A DNA stretch of 64,000 nt from an uncultured Opitutaceae bacterium (GCA_937902925.1 CALFNN010000037.1:62001-126000); one strand, 5' to 3'; shown: positions 39,847 through 49,678, counted from the first letter of the stretch. Made by a program: numbers and translations. The notes: generated from the letters alone by a model not told the origin.

Positions 39847-40046
39847 GGAGAGAGGATGGGAAAACGAGGGACGGAACCGACGCGCCGACCGCGCCCACCG
39901 CCCGGACAAGGTGCCTTGTATGCCGAACCTCGCGAAGTGCTGTCAAGGGAACGCGGTGCGCCGCTCGCCGCGAATTTGCGCTGGCCACCGTGCGCCGTCA
40001 CGCGTTAACCCACTGGCGCAATTCCCGCATCGCACCCTTTCGTCGC
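39847..40046. promoter_or_regulatory. Divergent intergenic region, PotD-like / MbtH-like
   Basis: A 200-base spacer between divergent genes; promoters for the PotD-like gene and for the mbtH/thioesterase pair are expected here. I see no clear promoter hexamers, repeats or small reading frame with a ribosome-binding site. Confidence 0.3.
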
Positions 40047-40265
40047 ATGAGCACTCCCGAGACACCGCCCGAGATTTTCAAAGTCGTCGTGAACCACGAG
40101 GAGCAATACTCCATCTGGCCGGCCTACCGGGAGAATCCACTGGGCTGGCGCGACGCCGGCAAATCCGGCACCAAGGAGGAATGCCTCGCCTACATCAAGG
40201 AGGTGTGGACCGACATGCGCCCCTTGAGCCTGCGCAAGAAGATGGCCGAGAGCGGACAGGGCTGA
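40047..40265 (+). CDS. MbtH-like protein, NRPS adenylation partner
   Basis: A 72-residue MbtH-family protein. It keeps the family pattern: [10 protein letters not shown], then [12 protein letters not shown], then [11 protein letters not shown], including the conserved tryptophans. These proteins bind adenylation domains and are often needed for their solubility or activity, so it most likely serves the NRPSs in this window. The start at ATG 40047 leaves a ten-residue lead before the conserved core. It is followed by the type II thioesterase after 22 nt, probably in one transcript. Confidence 0.95.
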   Translation: MSTPETPPEIFKVVVNHEEQYSIWPAYRENPLGWRDAGKSGTKEECLAYIKEVWTDMRPLSLRKKMAESGQG

Positions 40266-40287
40266 ACCGCCGTCTGCCGCGTTCGCC

Positions 40288-41046
40288 ATGCCCGCGCCCC
40301 TCGCCGCCAGCAAGTGGCTGAGCTGCCCGCGACCCGATCCCGCCGCACCGATGCGGTTGTGGTGCCTGCCGTTCGCCGGCGGCGGCGCCGCGGTGTGGCA
40401 TCCATGGGCGGCGCGACTTGCCGGCTCGGCCGAGATCGTGGGCGTCCGCCTGCCCGGTCGCGAAAACCGGATCGCGGAACGCCCCGTGTCCGAGTTTGAA
40501 CCGCTCGTCGCGGCGATCGCCGACGAACTCGCGCCCCACGTCCACGAACGCGATGTCCTGTGTGGCCACAGCCTCGGCGCCATCCTCGCCTTCGAGGTGG
40601 CGCGCGAGTTGCGGGCGCGGCGGCTGCCCGGCCCCGCGGGACTCGTCGTCGCCGGCGCGCGCGCCCCCCACCTTCCCCGCACCGAACCCGATCTCCGCCA
40701 TCTGCCCGACGACAATTTCGTCGCGCAGGTCGACCGGCGCTACGGCGGCATCCCGCCCACGGTGCGCGAGAATCGCGAGTTCCTCGATCTGTTTCTGCCG
40801 GCGCTGCGCGCCGATCTCACGATCTTCGAGACCTACCGGCACACCGCGGCCCCCGCGCTCGCGGTCCCATTGCTCGCGCTCGGCGGCTCCGACGATCTTC
40901 ACGTGTCGCGCGCCCAGGTCCTCGCCTGGGGAGCGCACACCACCGGGATTTTTTCCGTGGATTTTTTTCGGGGCGGCCACTTCTTCCCGCAGGGGCAGGT
41001 CGATGCCGTCACCGCGCGGGTGGGGGATTTTCTCCACTCCTTTTGA
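40288..41046 (+). CDS. Type II thioesterase, editing enzyme of PKS/NRPS lines
   Basis: A 252-residue alpha/beta hydrolase of the GrsT/SrfAD type. The catalytic Ser is in CGHSLGAILAFEVARELR, the Asp in LGGSDDLHV and the His in GGHFFPQG; the opening RLWCLPFAGGGAAVWHPWAARL is characteristic. Such enzymes remove misprimed or stalled acyl groups from carrier proteins. As no integrated thioesterase is visible on the synthetases, it could also take part in release, although release is more likely catalysed by a domain beyond the left edge. It is the second gene of the mbtH operon. Confidence 0.93.
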   Translation: MPAPLAASKWLSCPRPDPAAPMRLWCLPFAGGGAAVWHPWAARLAGSAEIVGVRLPGRENRIAERPVSEFEPLVAAIADELAPHVHERDVLCGHSLGAILAFEVARELRARRLPGPAGLVVAGARAPHLPRTEPDLRHLPDDNFVAQVDRRYGGIPPTVRENREFLDLFLPALRADLTIFETYRHTAAPALAVPLLALGGSDDLHVSRAQVLAWGAHTTGIFSVDFFRGGHFFPQGQVDAVTARVGDFLHSF

Positions 41047-41152
41047 GGCAACGCGCCGTCGCTCATTTTCGGTTTTTTCTTGCTAGTGCCTGCGTGCTGG
41101 AAAATCTTTGCCCGCACCCACATCGTAACGTTTTTCAACGGGAGACTGATTC

Positions 41153-41683
41153 ATGTCCAAGACCATCGCCATTTCCAAACAAGCCGCCGCCGAAGCCGTC
41201 GTTAACAAATACATCCCGTGGTCCATGGGCGCGGGATTCGTCCCGGTGCCGCTCGCCGACATCGCGGCGATCACCGGCGTCCAGCTCAAGATGCTTGCCG
41301 AAATCTCCAAGATTTATGGCGTCGAATTTTCGGAGAACCGCGGCAAGTCCATCGTCTTCTCGCTGCTCGGCGGCGTCGGGTCGCTCTCGATCGCAGCCGG
41401 CGTGTTCGGCAGCGTCGTGAAGGCGATCCCGGGCTTCGGCAGCATGCTCGGCGCGGCCACCCTTCCGGTGGTTGCGGGCGGCATCACTTACGCCACGGGC
41501 AAGGTGTTCATCCAGCATTTCGAGTCGGGCGGCACGTTCCTCAACTTCGACTCGCTCGAGGCGAAGAAGGTTTTCGCCGAGAAATTCGAAGAGGGTAAAA
41601 AAGAAGTCTCGGCTCTCGCCTCCAAGGTCGACGGCAAGCTCAACCAGGCCGTCGCCACGGTCGACCAGGCCGTCGGTCTCTAA
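41153..41683 (+). CDS. DUF697-type membrane-associated protein (copy 1)
   Basis: A 176-residue protein with a DUF697-like core: MGAGFVPVPLADIAAITGVQ, a Gly/Ala-rich hydrophobic double segment (LGGVGSLSIAAGVFGSV and LGAATLPVVAGGITYATGKVF) and the motif HFESGGTFLNFD, then a charged amphipathic tail. The family's function is unknown; relatives are sometimes fused or linked to GTPases. A GGGAG at 41140-41144, eight bases before ATG, is one of the few clear Shine-Dalgarno sequences in the window. Two further paralogues lie at 42.6-43.8 kb. The 105-nt gap after the thioesterase suggests its own promoter. Confidence 0.75.
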   Translation: MSKTIAISKQAAAEAVVNKYIPWSMGAGFVPVPLADIAAITGVQLKMLAEISKIYGVEFSENRGKSIVFSLLGGVGSLSIAAGVFGSVVKAIPGFGSMLGAATLPVVAGGITYATGKVFIQHFESGGTFLNFDSLEAKKVFAEKFEEGKKEVSALASKVDGKLNQAVATVDQAVGL

Positions 41684-41722
41684 GTTTCATTGTTCGTTCC
41701 AACCACTAAACCAACGTTCGCC

Positions 41723-41902
41723 ATGCTCAGACTCCTCCTCCCGCTCCTCATCCTCGCCTCCATCGTCGGCTATATCGGCAAGAACCGCAAATTCGGCTTT
41801 TGGGGTTACTTCTTCCTCTCGATCCTCTTCACGCCGATCGTCGGCCTTGTGACCGTCTTCGCCTCCGACAAGCGTCCCGCGCCCGCCGCGCCCGCCGCCT
41901 GA
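41723..41902 (+). CDS. Small two-segment membrane protein
   Basis: A 59-residue hydrophobic peptide: one membrane segment (LLLPLLILASIVGYIG), a short charged turn (KNRKFGFWGYF), a second segment (FLSILFTPIVGLVTVF), and a short polar Ala/Pro tail. It lies 39 nt after the first DUF697 gene and ends just before a strong terminator, so the two probably share a transcript. No function can be assigned; small proteins of this kind are common and poorly conserved. Confidence 0.65.
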   Translation: MLRLLLPLLILASIVGYIGKNRKFGFWGYFFLSILFTPIVGLVTVFASDKRPAPAAPAA

Positions 41903-41918
41903 TCGGCATCGCCTTTCC

Positions 41919-41947
41919 ACTCCCGGGTCACCCCCGGGAGTTTTTTT
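41919..41947 (+). terminator. Rho-independent terminator
   Basis: A nine-base stem (ACTCCCGGG with CCCGGGAGT) and a five-base loop are followed by seven T. It lies 17 nt after the small membrane protein gene and closes the DUF697/membrane-protein unit. Confidence 0.85.
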
Positions 41948-41987
41948 GTGCCCGGAGCGGGGGCTCGCGTTCCTCCCGGCGGGGTGC

Positions 41988-42572
41988 ATGATTTTTTCCA
42001 CGGTGAAAATCACGATGTGCAATGGCAAGGGCGGCGCCGGCAAAACCACGCTCGCCGTCCTCCTCGCCACCGCCTTCCAGAAGGCGGGCCACCGCGTCGC
42101 GCTGGTCGATCGTGATCCGCAGGGCACGGCCACGCGGTGGATCGAGGAGACGCACGACATCGAACTCGCCCAACCCGACGGTAATCACCGCCTGGTCCTG
42201 ATCGACACGCCGCCGCGTCTCGAGTCGGCGGCGCTCCAGGAGTCGCTCGCCGAGTCCGATTGCGCGCTGCTGGTCAGTTCGCCCTCGCCCGCCGATTTGT
42301 GGACATCGCAGAACACGGTCGCGACCATCCAAAAATATCTGCCGGCCGGCCGGCCGGCGCGGATCATTTTCAACCAGGTGCAGAGCCGCACGATCCTCGC
42401 GAAGGATCTCGCCGCGCTCGCCCAGCGCATCGGCCTGCCCGCGCTCACGGCGCACATCGGCCGGCGGCAGGCCTTCCAGCACGCCGCGCTCCTCGGCTGG
42501 CGTGCGCTGGACGCGGAAAGCCGCGAGGAACTTCTCTCCGCGGCGCTCGAAATCGCCGCCCTCCACCCCTAG
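41988..42572 (+). CDS. ParA-family ATPase, short form
   Basis: A 194-residue P-loop ATPase of the ParA/MinD group: a deviant Walker A (NGKGGAGKTTLAV, with both lysines), the A' motif DRDPQGTATRW and Walker B LVLIDTPPR. No ParB gene or parS-like repeats are nearby and the protein is short, so chromosome partitioning is unlikely. Orphan ParA proteins often position membrane or cytoplasmic complexes. It is followed after five bases by two DUF697 genes, which suggests a shared unit. The start MIFSTVKITMCNGKGG at 41988 was taken as the ATG nearest the P-loop giving a full first strand. Confidence 0.85.
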   Translation: MIFSTVKITMCNGKGGAGKTTLAVLLATAFQKAGHRVALVDRDPQGTATRWIEETHDIELAQPDGNHRLVLIDTPPRLESAALQESLAESDCALLVSSPSPADLWTSQNTVATIQKYLPAGRPARIIFNQVQSRTILAKDLAALAQRIGLPALTAHIGRRQAFQHAALLGWRALDAESREELLSAALEIAALHP

Positions 42573-42577
42573 CCCCA

Positions 42578-43252
42578 ATGCCCATGGCCCGAGCAAAAAA
42601 GAGCGACCAGCTCCTCGCAAAACTCAATCGCTCCCTCGACACGCCGCACGCGGCCGCCGCGGCCCCGGCGGCCGCCGCACCCGTGGCAAAACCCGCCTCG
42701 CCCGAAAAAGCGCCCGCGGCTCCGGCGCCGCGACCGGTGGCCGCCGCAAATCCTCCGCCGCCGATCGCGCCCCCGCCCGTCGCGCCCGGGGCCGCCGCCG
42801 TGTCGCCGCGCCGGGCCGCCGCCGTCGACATGGTCAACCGCCACCTGCCGTTCGCGCTGGGCGCCGGCCTGGTGCCGCTGCCGCTCGCCGACGTCGCCGC
42901 GATCACGGGCGTGCAGCTCAAACTTCTTTCCGCCCTCGCCGCGCACTACGACGTGCCATTCCCGCCGAACCGCGCCAAGGCGATCATCGCGTCGCTGATC
43001 GGCGGCGCAGGCGCCTGGACGCTTGCCGCCGGCGTCTTCGGCAGTCTCGCCAAGGCCGTGCCGGGCGTCGGCACCTGGCTCGGCGCCAGCACGCTCCCGT
43101 TGTCCGCCGGCGCCGTCACCTACGCACTCGGTCACGTGGTCATCAATCATTTCGAGGGTGGCGGCACGCTCCTGGATTTCGATACCGCAACCGCCCGCCG
43201 GGCGTTTCTCGAAAAAATCGCCGAGGCGAAAACCGCCCTGCGCCATCGCTGA
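42578..43252 (+). CDS. DUF697-type protein with Pro/Ala-rich leader (copy 2)
   Basis: A 224-residue protein. The first 80 residues are a low-complexity Ala/Pro linker with a basic start (ARAKKSDQLLAKLNRSL). The DUF697-like core follows: LGAGLVPLPLADVAAITGVQ, the hydrophobic pair IGGAGAWTLAAGVFGSLAKA and LPLSAGAVTYALGHVV, and HFEGGGTLLDFD. The core is clearly homologous to copy 1. It starts five bases after the ParA-like gene (a second ATG six bases in is also possible) and is followed after five bases by copy 3. Confidence 0.75.
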   Translation: MPMARAKKSDQLLAKLNRSLDTPHAAAAAPAAAAPVAKPASPEKAPAAPAPRPVAAANPPPPIAPPPVAPGAAAVSPRRAAAVDMVNRHLPFALGAGLVPLPLADVAAITGVQLKLLSALAAHYDVPFPPNRAKAIIASLIGGAGAWTLAAGVFGSLAKAVPGVGTWLGASTLPLSAGAVTYALGHVVINHFEGGGTLLDFDTATARRAFLEKIAEAKTALRHR

Positions 43253-43257
43253 TCGCC

Positions 43258-43824
43258 ATGCCCGAACCTGCCGCGAGCCCGCCCGTCCCGCCGCCGCGCG
43301 CCGCCGTGCGCGTGCCGACTCCTGCGCTATCGGCCTACGCGCGCACGATCGTGCACCAGCACGCCGCCCTGTGCGTCGCGGCCACATTCGTCCCGAATCC
43401 GGTCGCCAACAGCCTCGCGGTCACCGGTGTCCAGCTCAAGATGCTCGCCGATCTCTCGCACGCCTACGGCGTGCCGTTTTCGCAGGACATCAGTCGCTCG
43501 CTGATCGGCGCGACCGCGGGCGGCGTCCTGAACTATTTCATCGCGCGGAACCCGATCACGCGCGGCGTGCGCGACTTCCTGACGGCCACCGTTCCATGGC
43601 TGGCCTGGCCCCTGCGCCTCCTCGCCGGGCCCGCGTTGATGGCGGTTTACACGATCGTGCTCGGCTATGCCTTCGTGCGCCACTACGAGAGCGGCGGCGC
43701 CTATCACGATTTCAACTGGCGCGACTTCCGGCACGAACTCACGCGCAAACTCGGCCTCCCACCGCCCAGGCTGGACCCTCCGATCGACGTCGTCGCCACC
43801 AGCGTGGCGCCGGAAAAGGTCTGA
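43258..43824 (+). CDS. Divergent DUF697-type protein (copy 3)
   Basis: A 188-residue paralogue of the two preceding DUF697-like proteins. It shares ATFVPNPVANSLAVTGVQ, LKMLADLSHAYGVPF and HYESGGAYHDFNW, but its hydrophobic middle has diverged (FLTATVPWLAWPLRLLAG, LMAVYTIVLGYAFV), with longer membrane segments. It is last in a ParA-DUF697-DUF697 unit with five-base gaps and is convergent with the PPTase gene. Function unknown. Confidence 0.7.
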   Translation: MPEPAASPPVPPPRAAVRVPTPALSAYARTIVHQHAALCVAATFVPNPVANSLAVTGVQLKMLADLSHAYGVPFSQDISRSLIGATAGGVLNYFIARNPITRGVRDFLTATVPWLAWPLRLLAGPALMAVYTIVLGYAFVRHYESGGAYHDFNWRDFRHELTRKLGLPPPRLDPPIDVVATSVAPEKV

Positions 43825-43853
43825 GCCGCGGCCAGGTGCCACCGCGCGTCGAT

Positions 43854-44615
43854 TCACGCCCACGCAAACCATCGGGCGCCGTCGATGCCCCGGGGCGCCA
43901 CCACGGCGCCGGCGTAGCCCGGCCCGACCGGCACCGGCCAAACTTTCCAGCGCGTTCCCGCCTCCGGGTCGTCCCGGTCGGCGACCAGGCCCGCAGGCGC
44001 GCCGGGCGCGAGCCGCACCTGAAAACTGTCCAGCGGCTTGGCGAGGCCGACGCCCAGCGCCTTGAGATACGCCTCCTTCCTCGTCCAGCCGTTGAAAAAT
44101 CCCTCGATGCGCGTCGCCTCCGGCAGCGATTCCCATTCCGCAATCTCCCCGGGCGAAAAATAGCCGCGCACCAGATCGGCGCTGTCCACTTCACGCCAGC
44201 GTTCGACATCCACTCCCACCGGCCGGCCGTGCGCAAACGCCAGCAACACCCACTCGCCGGCGTGAGACGTGTTGAACTCGATCCGCCCAGCCGCCGGCAC
44301 GGTCGCGAGCACCGGCTTTCCCTTCTCCTCCGTGGCAAACGTCACCGTCGCGGGGCCAACCCCGAGGTAGGCGCCCAACGCCGCCCGCAGCGCTCCCCGG
44401 CTCACCAGTTCGCGCGTCGCATCGTCCGGAAAACGAAACCGCTCGAGCCGGGCACGCTCCTCCGCGGTGAGCAAAACCCGCCAGCGCTCGAGGACTGGCG
44501 GGGGCTGCCGCACCGAAATCCGCCAGACATGCACTTCGTCCGGCCCGAGTTTCGTCGTCGCCGGCTGGGCCGGCTCCCACGCCGCAGAACCGGAATCGAT
44601 CGTCCTCCCGCTCAT
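43854..44615 (-). CDS. Sfp-type 4'-phosphopantetheinyl transferase
   Basis: A 253-residue PPTase of the Sfp/Gsp type. It carries both signature motifs, GVDVERW (Mg2+ and CoA binding) and WTRKEAYLKALG, plus FNTSHAGEWVLLAF upstream. It converts apo carrier domains (ACP and T) to the holo form and is the likely activator for every carrier domain in this window. It is transcribed opposite to the DUF697 unit. The start MSGRTIDSGSAAW at 44615 avoids a 249-nt extension overlapping the neighbouring TPR gene and gives a normal length for the family. Confidence 0.93.
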   Translation of the reverse strand: MSGRTIDSGSAAWEPAQPATTKLGPDEVHVWRISVRQPPPVLERWRVLLTAEERARLERFRFPDDATRELVSRGALRAALGAYLGVGPATVTFATEEKGKPVLATVPAAGRIEFNTSHAGEWVLLAFAHGRPVGVDVERWREVDSADLVRGYFSPGEIAEWESLPEATRIEGFFNGWTRKEAYLKALGVGLAKPLDSFQVRLAPGAPAGLVADRDDPEAGTRWKVWPVPVGPGYAGAVVAPRGIDGARWFAWA

Positions 44616-44718
44616 CGCCGGGAGTTGTGCAGAGCCTCGACCCGATGGCAACCACGGCAGACCTGCCACACGTTGAAAGTGAGCTTGACCTCGAGGGTGA
44701 CGGCGCCACGTGACTTGC

Positions 44719-46584
44719 TCAGTGCGGGGAGGCCCGCGCCGGCCCCGCTGCCGGCAGCGCATGCAGCCGGGCAAGGTTGTCACGCGCCGCGGGATAATCG
44801 GGCCGGAGACGCAACGCCTCCTCGTAGTGCGCGCTCGCTTCGGCGACGTGTCCCATCCGGGCAAGGGTGTTGCCGAGAAAAAAATGAGTCACGGCGACGC
44901 CCGGCTCCAGTTGCAATGCCCGTTCGTATTCCCGCGTCGCATCCGCGAGGCGATTCAACCCCGACAGGGCGCTGCCCAGGTTGCGGTGCATCGTGGCGTC
45001 GTCGGGCTTGAGCCGCACGGCCTGCTGGTATTGCGCCAGTGCCTCGGTCATCCGGCCGGTGCGAAAGAAAACATTGCCCAGGTTCACGTGCCCCTCGGCC
45101 AGTGCCGGGTTGATGCGGACGGCCGCCCCGGCGTGCTGCATCGCACCGGCAAGATCGCCGGCTTGAAAGAGCGCATCGGCGAGATTGTTGTGCGCGCTCG
45201 CAAAGTTTGGCTTGAGCCGGACCGCTTCCCGGTCCTCGCGAATTGCGCCCGCCGTGTCGCCGGTCTCGAGCAGGAGTTCGCCGAGGTTGAAATGCGCCCG
45301 GGCGTTATCCGGGCATTTCACCACGGTATCGGCCCAGAGCGCCGCCGCACTGCGGTAGGTCTCGTTCCGGCGCACCGTAAGCGCAGCCCACCCAGCCGCG
45401 AGCGCCATGACTACGAGTGGACTACGCCGGCCCAGCAGCGAGTAAACGCCGGTCACCAGCAGTGCCAGCACGCCCGCCAGCGGCAGATACATCCGGTGCT
45501 CGGCCATTGTCTCCGTCGCGATCGGCACAATGCTGGAAGTCGGCGCCAGCACCGCGAGAAAAAATACTCCCGCAAACCCAGCGGCTCCGCGCCGCCACGC
45601 GCCCACGGTCGTGGCGGCAACCAGCAACCCGAGCACCAAGGCAGCCGGCAGCACCTCCGCCGGGCCATTTGCCAACGCAACGCCGTAGTCGAACACCAGC
45701 GGATGCGGCCAGAACGACAACCCCAGGTAGCGGACACCCGCCTCCACTTGGGTCAACGCGTAGGCCGACCATGTCACCGGCGTCTCGAAGCCTGCGGTTC
45801 CTCCGCGGCTGCCTGCTCGGGCAACGAGACCAGCGAGCGGTATCCACGTCGCGGCCAGTCCGACATACAGCCACTGCCGCCGCCGCCACGCCTCGCGAAA
45901 GGTTCCTGCCCCAAAGGTCCGGTCGTAGAGCAGCACCAGCAGTGGCGCCGAAACCATGACTTCCTTGCACGCCATCCCCGCGAGACACGCCCCTACGGCG
46001 CAGGTCTGCCAGCGCCACGCCGCGGTCGACTCCATGCTGCGGACAAAACAATATAACGTCGCCAGGTAACACAGCGCCATCATCGATTCGGCTCGCTGCA
46101 CCACATACGTCACCGCCTCGGTTTGCAGCGGATGCACCGTCCACAGTGTCGCGACGGCCAGCGCGATTGCCGTCGCGTTCGCATGGAATCGCGTTTGCAG
46201 CGCCGGCCGGTCGAGCGTTCGTCGCACCAGGCCGAACAGCGTCAATCCCGCGAGCACGTGAATCACGAAGTTGAAAGCGTGATAGCCGCGCACGGACAGG
46301 CCGCCCCACGCATAGTTCAGGGCCAGCGAGAGGCTCATCAGCGGCCGACCGTCGACCGGCAACCCGCGCTCGGGTGATCCCGTCAGCCACGGGGCCGGCG
46401 GCCAGAGGTGCCGGATGGTCGGATTGTCGACGATCGCCGGTCTGTCATCGTAGACAAACGCACCCGCAAAACTTCCGTGGTAGGCGGCGAACGCGGCCAG
46501 CACGATGATCGCGACCGCCGTCATCCGGTCCGGCGGTTTTGCGAAAATTTTTCGGCGGAAAGCGGTCTTGGGAATCGGAGACAT
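44719..46584 (-). CDS. TMTC-type membrane protein with C-terminal TPR repeats (copy 1)
   Basis: A 621-residue protein. About eleven membrane segments in the first 390 residues include the glycosyltransferase-like signature FAGAFVYDDRPAIVDNP and WTVHPLQTEAVTYVVQRAES, typical of the TMTC/dolichyl-mannosyltransferase-like group. About six TPR units follow (for example AHFNLGELLLETGDTAGAI, GHVNLGNVFFRTGRMTEAL). Eukaryotic relatives are O-mannosyltransferases; the bacterial enzymes are largely uncharacterised. A second copy lies at 49.8-51.4 kb. It is 104 nt upstream of the PPTase on the same strand, but no functional link is evident. Confidence 0.85.
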   Translation of the reverse strand: MSPIPKTAFRRKIFAKPPDRMTAVAIIVLAAFAAYHGSFAGAFVYDDRPAIVDNPTIRHLWPPAPWLTGSPERGLPVDGRPLMSLSLALNYAWGGLSVRGYHAFNFVIHVLAGLTLFGLVRRTLDRPALQTRFHANATAIALAVATLWTVHPLQTEAVTYVVQRAESMMALCYLATLYCFVRSMESTAAWRWQTCAVGACLAGMACKEVMVSAPLLVLLYDRTFGAGTFREAWRRRQWLYVGLAATWIPLAGLVARAGSRGGTAGFETPVTWSAYALTQVEAGVRYLGLSFWPHPLVFDYGVALANGPAEVLPAALVLGLLVAATTVGAWRRGAAGFAGVFFLAVLAPTSSIVPIATETMAEHRMYLPLAGVLALLVTGVYSLLGRRSPLVVMALAAGWAALTVRRNETYRSAAALWADTVVKCPDNARAHFNLGELLLETGDTAGAIREDREAVRLKPNFASAHNNLADALFQAGDLAGAMQHAGAAVRINPALAEGHVNLGNVFFRTGRMTEALAQYQQAVRLKPDDATMHRNLGSALSGLNRLADATREYERALQLEPGVAVTHFFLGNTLARMGHVAEASAHYEEALRLRPDYPAARDNLARLHALPAAGPARASPH

Positions 46585-46761
46585 GCCGGCGACGGGGTGG
46601 CGATCGACCGAGCTTTGCTGCCGGAGCCCGCGCGAGAGTCCAGCCGTTTACCATCTTGCATGTTTCGCCGCCGCACGCGGCGCGCCCACGAACCCGGGTC
46701 TTTTCCTCATCCTTCCCTCGTGAAACGCCGCTCCGGTTAACTATAAAAGCAAACGTTCACC

Positions 46762-49615
46762 ATGGGCTCGAACAACACCGAGCTCAACTTCGACGGCATG
46801 GCGGTCGCCAGCATCAACGCCGAGGGCGTCGGCCGCGGCGCCGAGGTGCAATATCTGTCCGCCGCGGACATCGCCTACGTCAAGATCCACGAGCTGCCGC
46901 TGCCGGAGGACAGTTCCAACGCGATCGGCGGCTCGATCGACATGGTCCGCCGCTCCGCCTTCGAATACAGCAAGCGCAAGATTTCCTACCAGACGCTGCT
47001 CAAATCCGACGGCGAGAAATTCACCTTTCAGGACATGGACGGGCCAAAGGACCGCCTTGTGCCGCGCTGGCGCCCGAATTGGGAAATCCAGTGGACCGAG
47101 CCGGTCAGCCACGATTTCGGCTTCGCCATGACCGTCGGACAGAACGACACGCTCGTGAACACCCACTGGTCGCTGCCCGGCCAGAACTTCGGCACCACCG
47201 CGAACAACGCCGCCGCCGAGGCCGCGATGGCCGCGGGCCAGCCGATCCCGAACGTTCCCAGCATTTACAACCCCGGGCTGCGGGCACCGTTGAACCACAA
47301 TGCGTCGAAGCAGCAGGGCAAGGACTACGCGAGCGCCCGCGTCGACTGGCGCGCCTCGCCCGAACTCACCCTCGGTTGGTCGATCAGCGGCACGAAGGGT
47401 TGGGTCCAGAATGCCGACGATATCCGCTACTCGTGGGACGCGGCGGCCACCGGCAGCGGCGACGTGGATCGCTACGTCGACAAGACCACGAGCCTCGGGC
47501 GCGTCGGCGGCGGCGCGATCTATCACAACAGCCCGCTCTGGCGCGACGTCTACGCCCCGGAAGTATCGACGGTCCTCGACGCCGCGTGGCGCAAGGGCGG
47601 CTGGTCGGCCAAGGTCAAGCTCGGCTGGTCGGAATCGCGCTACCAGTATGACGACGTCAAGGATGGGTTCTTCGGCAGCACGAGCACCGCGGGCGTCACC
47701 GGCCTCAACAACATTCCCCAGACCGGCGTGGGCTTTGGCACCGCCAATCCGATTCCACTCACGATCGACTTCAAGAACATCGATTACTGGGGGCCGAAGA
47801 CCATCCAAGCCTGGACCACGGTGAATGGCGCCGCGAGGCACCAGCATGGCGGACTACACGGTGCCCGTCAATTGGGCGAGCAATGCCGTCACCCGCATCG
47901 GTGGCGCCCGCTCGCGTCCCGGTTACGGCAAGGAAATCCTTTCGGCCGAGAAGAGCTACATCAAGCGCGACTTCGCGCTGAGCAATCCGCTCTCGCTCCA
48001 ACTGGGCCTCGATTACTACGAGGATTTCCGCAACCGGCATTATCCCTACTACAACTGGACCTTCGTCGGTCCGGACGGCATCCCCAATTCCGCCGACGAC
48101 ACGTCCACCCTGATCGGGGCGGACAGTCTTCACGCTCGCACCGACTCGCAGTATGGCTATCCGGGCAGCGAGCGCATCAGCATGACGAAGCTCTACTCGC
48201 TGTTTCAGCAGCACCCCTCGTGGTTCCAATACGACGCCGATCGTTCGGCGATCGCCAGCGCCACCAGCAATTCCGCCTACGACCTGACGGAGAAGAATCT
48301 CGCGAGCTATCTGCAGTTTGACTGGAGCCTGATGAACAACCGGCTCCGGCTGGTCGGCGGCGTGCGCTACGAGAAGACGAAGGCGAACGCCCGCGGCCTG
48401 CTCACCGACAACAGCGCCGCCTATATGAAATATTCCGACGGCTCCACCGTGCGCCTGTCCGACAAGGACGCCAGCGGCGCCGCGCTCGTGGCCAACCTTG
48501 GCACCTCGACGGCGGTGAACTACCAGCTGGTCAAGGGCCCGAATGTCCTCCCCGCCACGCGCGCCGGCGCCCCGATCTTCCTCCCCGCCGTGCAGGCCGC
48601 GGGCAACGCCCAGCGGGCCGCGGGCAAGACCACCGACACGACCACCAACCTCGGCCGCGGCAGCGCGACATGGGCCGCCCTCGTGTATACCGAGAAAGGC
48701 GCAACGGGTCAGGGCGAGAACGACGGCTACGACCCGAGCCTGAACCTCAACTACGACATCACCGACAACCTCGTCTTCCAGTTCGGTTACGCCCGGACCC
48801 AGGCCAGGCTCGACTACAGCACGGTGCTGATTCCCGGGTCCAGCCGCACCGACGACATTGTGACGAGCGGCCTCGGCACCGGCGCCCTCGGCAAGATCAC
48901 GCTCCACAACACCGACCTCAAGCCGTGGAGCGGCGACAACTATACCGCCCGTCTTTCCTACTATACCCGGACCGGCGGCGTGATCGGCCTCGAGTTGTTT
49001 ACCAAGCGCATCAAGAACATCATCGTCGGCGAGGACTCCGCGCCGCTGACGAGCCAGGATATCACCGCCATCGACGCCCAATATCCGGATCTCAATCTCG
49101 GCCCCGACGCCGTCGGCTATTCGCTCCACACCGACTACAACGAGGGCGACGGCGCACTCGATGGCGCCCAGCTCGAGCTGCGGCAAAACCTCGATCGTTA
49201 CGTCGCCGAATGGGCGCACGGTTTCACGGTCGACGGCTCGGCGACCTACACCAACCGGACCGGGCCAAACAGCAGCGCCTTGGGGAAAAACATCGCGTGG
49301 AACAACAAGCTGCACGTCACCTACAGCAATCGAAAGTTTTCGGCGAACGTCGGCTACACCGTCGTGGGCACGCAGGTGGAGACGCCGGTCATCACGAGCA
49401 ACGGCAAGAACGGCACGCAGGTTCGGGTGCGCCAGGATCTCATCGATGTCAGCCTCGCCTACAACCTGACCAAAAGACTCCGGGCCTTTTTCCAGGTCGG
49501 CAACCTGCTGAACGAGCTCACCGCTCGTGAGCAGCGTTATCCCGGCAGCACGAGCATGACGAGTTCGAACACCTACGGTAAGACTTACGTCGCGGGCCTG
49601 ACCGGCGAGTTCTAG
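46762..49615 (+). pseudogene. TonB-dependent receptor, 5' truncated and frameshifted
   Basis: Two overlapping frames encode consecutive parts of one outer-membrane receptor. The first, from 46762, begins inside the plug (NFDGMAVASINAEGVGRGAE, LPLPEDSSNAIGGS) and lacks the signal peptide, TonB box and first half of the plug. It remains barrel-like to about 47820 (IDYWGPKTIQAW), then turns into Arg-rich nonsense. The second frame, shifted by +1 and recognisable from about 47840 (MADYTVPVNWAS), carries the rest of the barrel to a normal C-terminus ending in Phe (TYVAGLTGEF). The shift lies near 47820-47845. No missing 5' part is seen in the 177 bases upstream, so it is very probably non-functional even if the frameshift were a sequencing error. 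Confidence 0.85.
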
Positions 49616-49643
49616 CGCGGGTCTTGCGTTCATCGCCCTTTTT

Positions 49644-49678
49644 CGAGGCGCGGCCGGTCCGGCCGCGCCTCGTTATTT
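49644..49678 (+). terminator. Long hairpin after the TonB receptor remnant
   Basis: A perfect 12-base stem (CGAGGCGCGGCC with GGCCGCGCCTCG) and five-base loop lie 28 nt after the receptor stop. A run of five T precedes the hairpin and a broken T-run (TTATTT) follows it, so it may act in both directions, more strongly on the minus strand. Confidence 0.65.

Noticed and set aside
41988-42572. ParA-like gene as evidence of a plasmid or replication origin
   Set aside because: No ParB, no iterons or parS-like repeats nearby, and the neighbours include chromosomal hisI, ndh and nuo genes.
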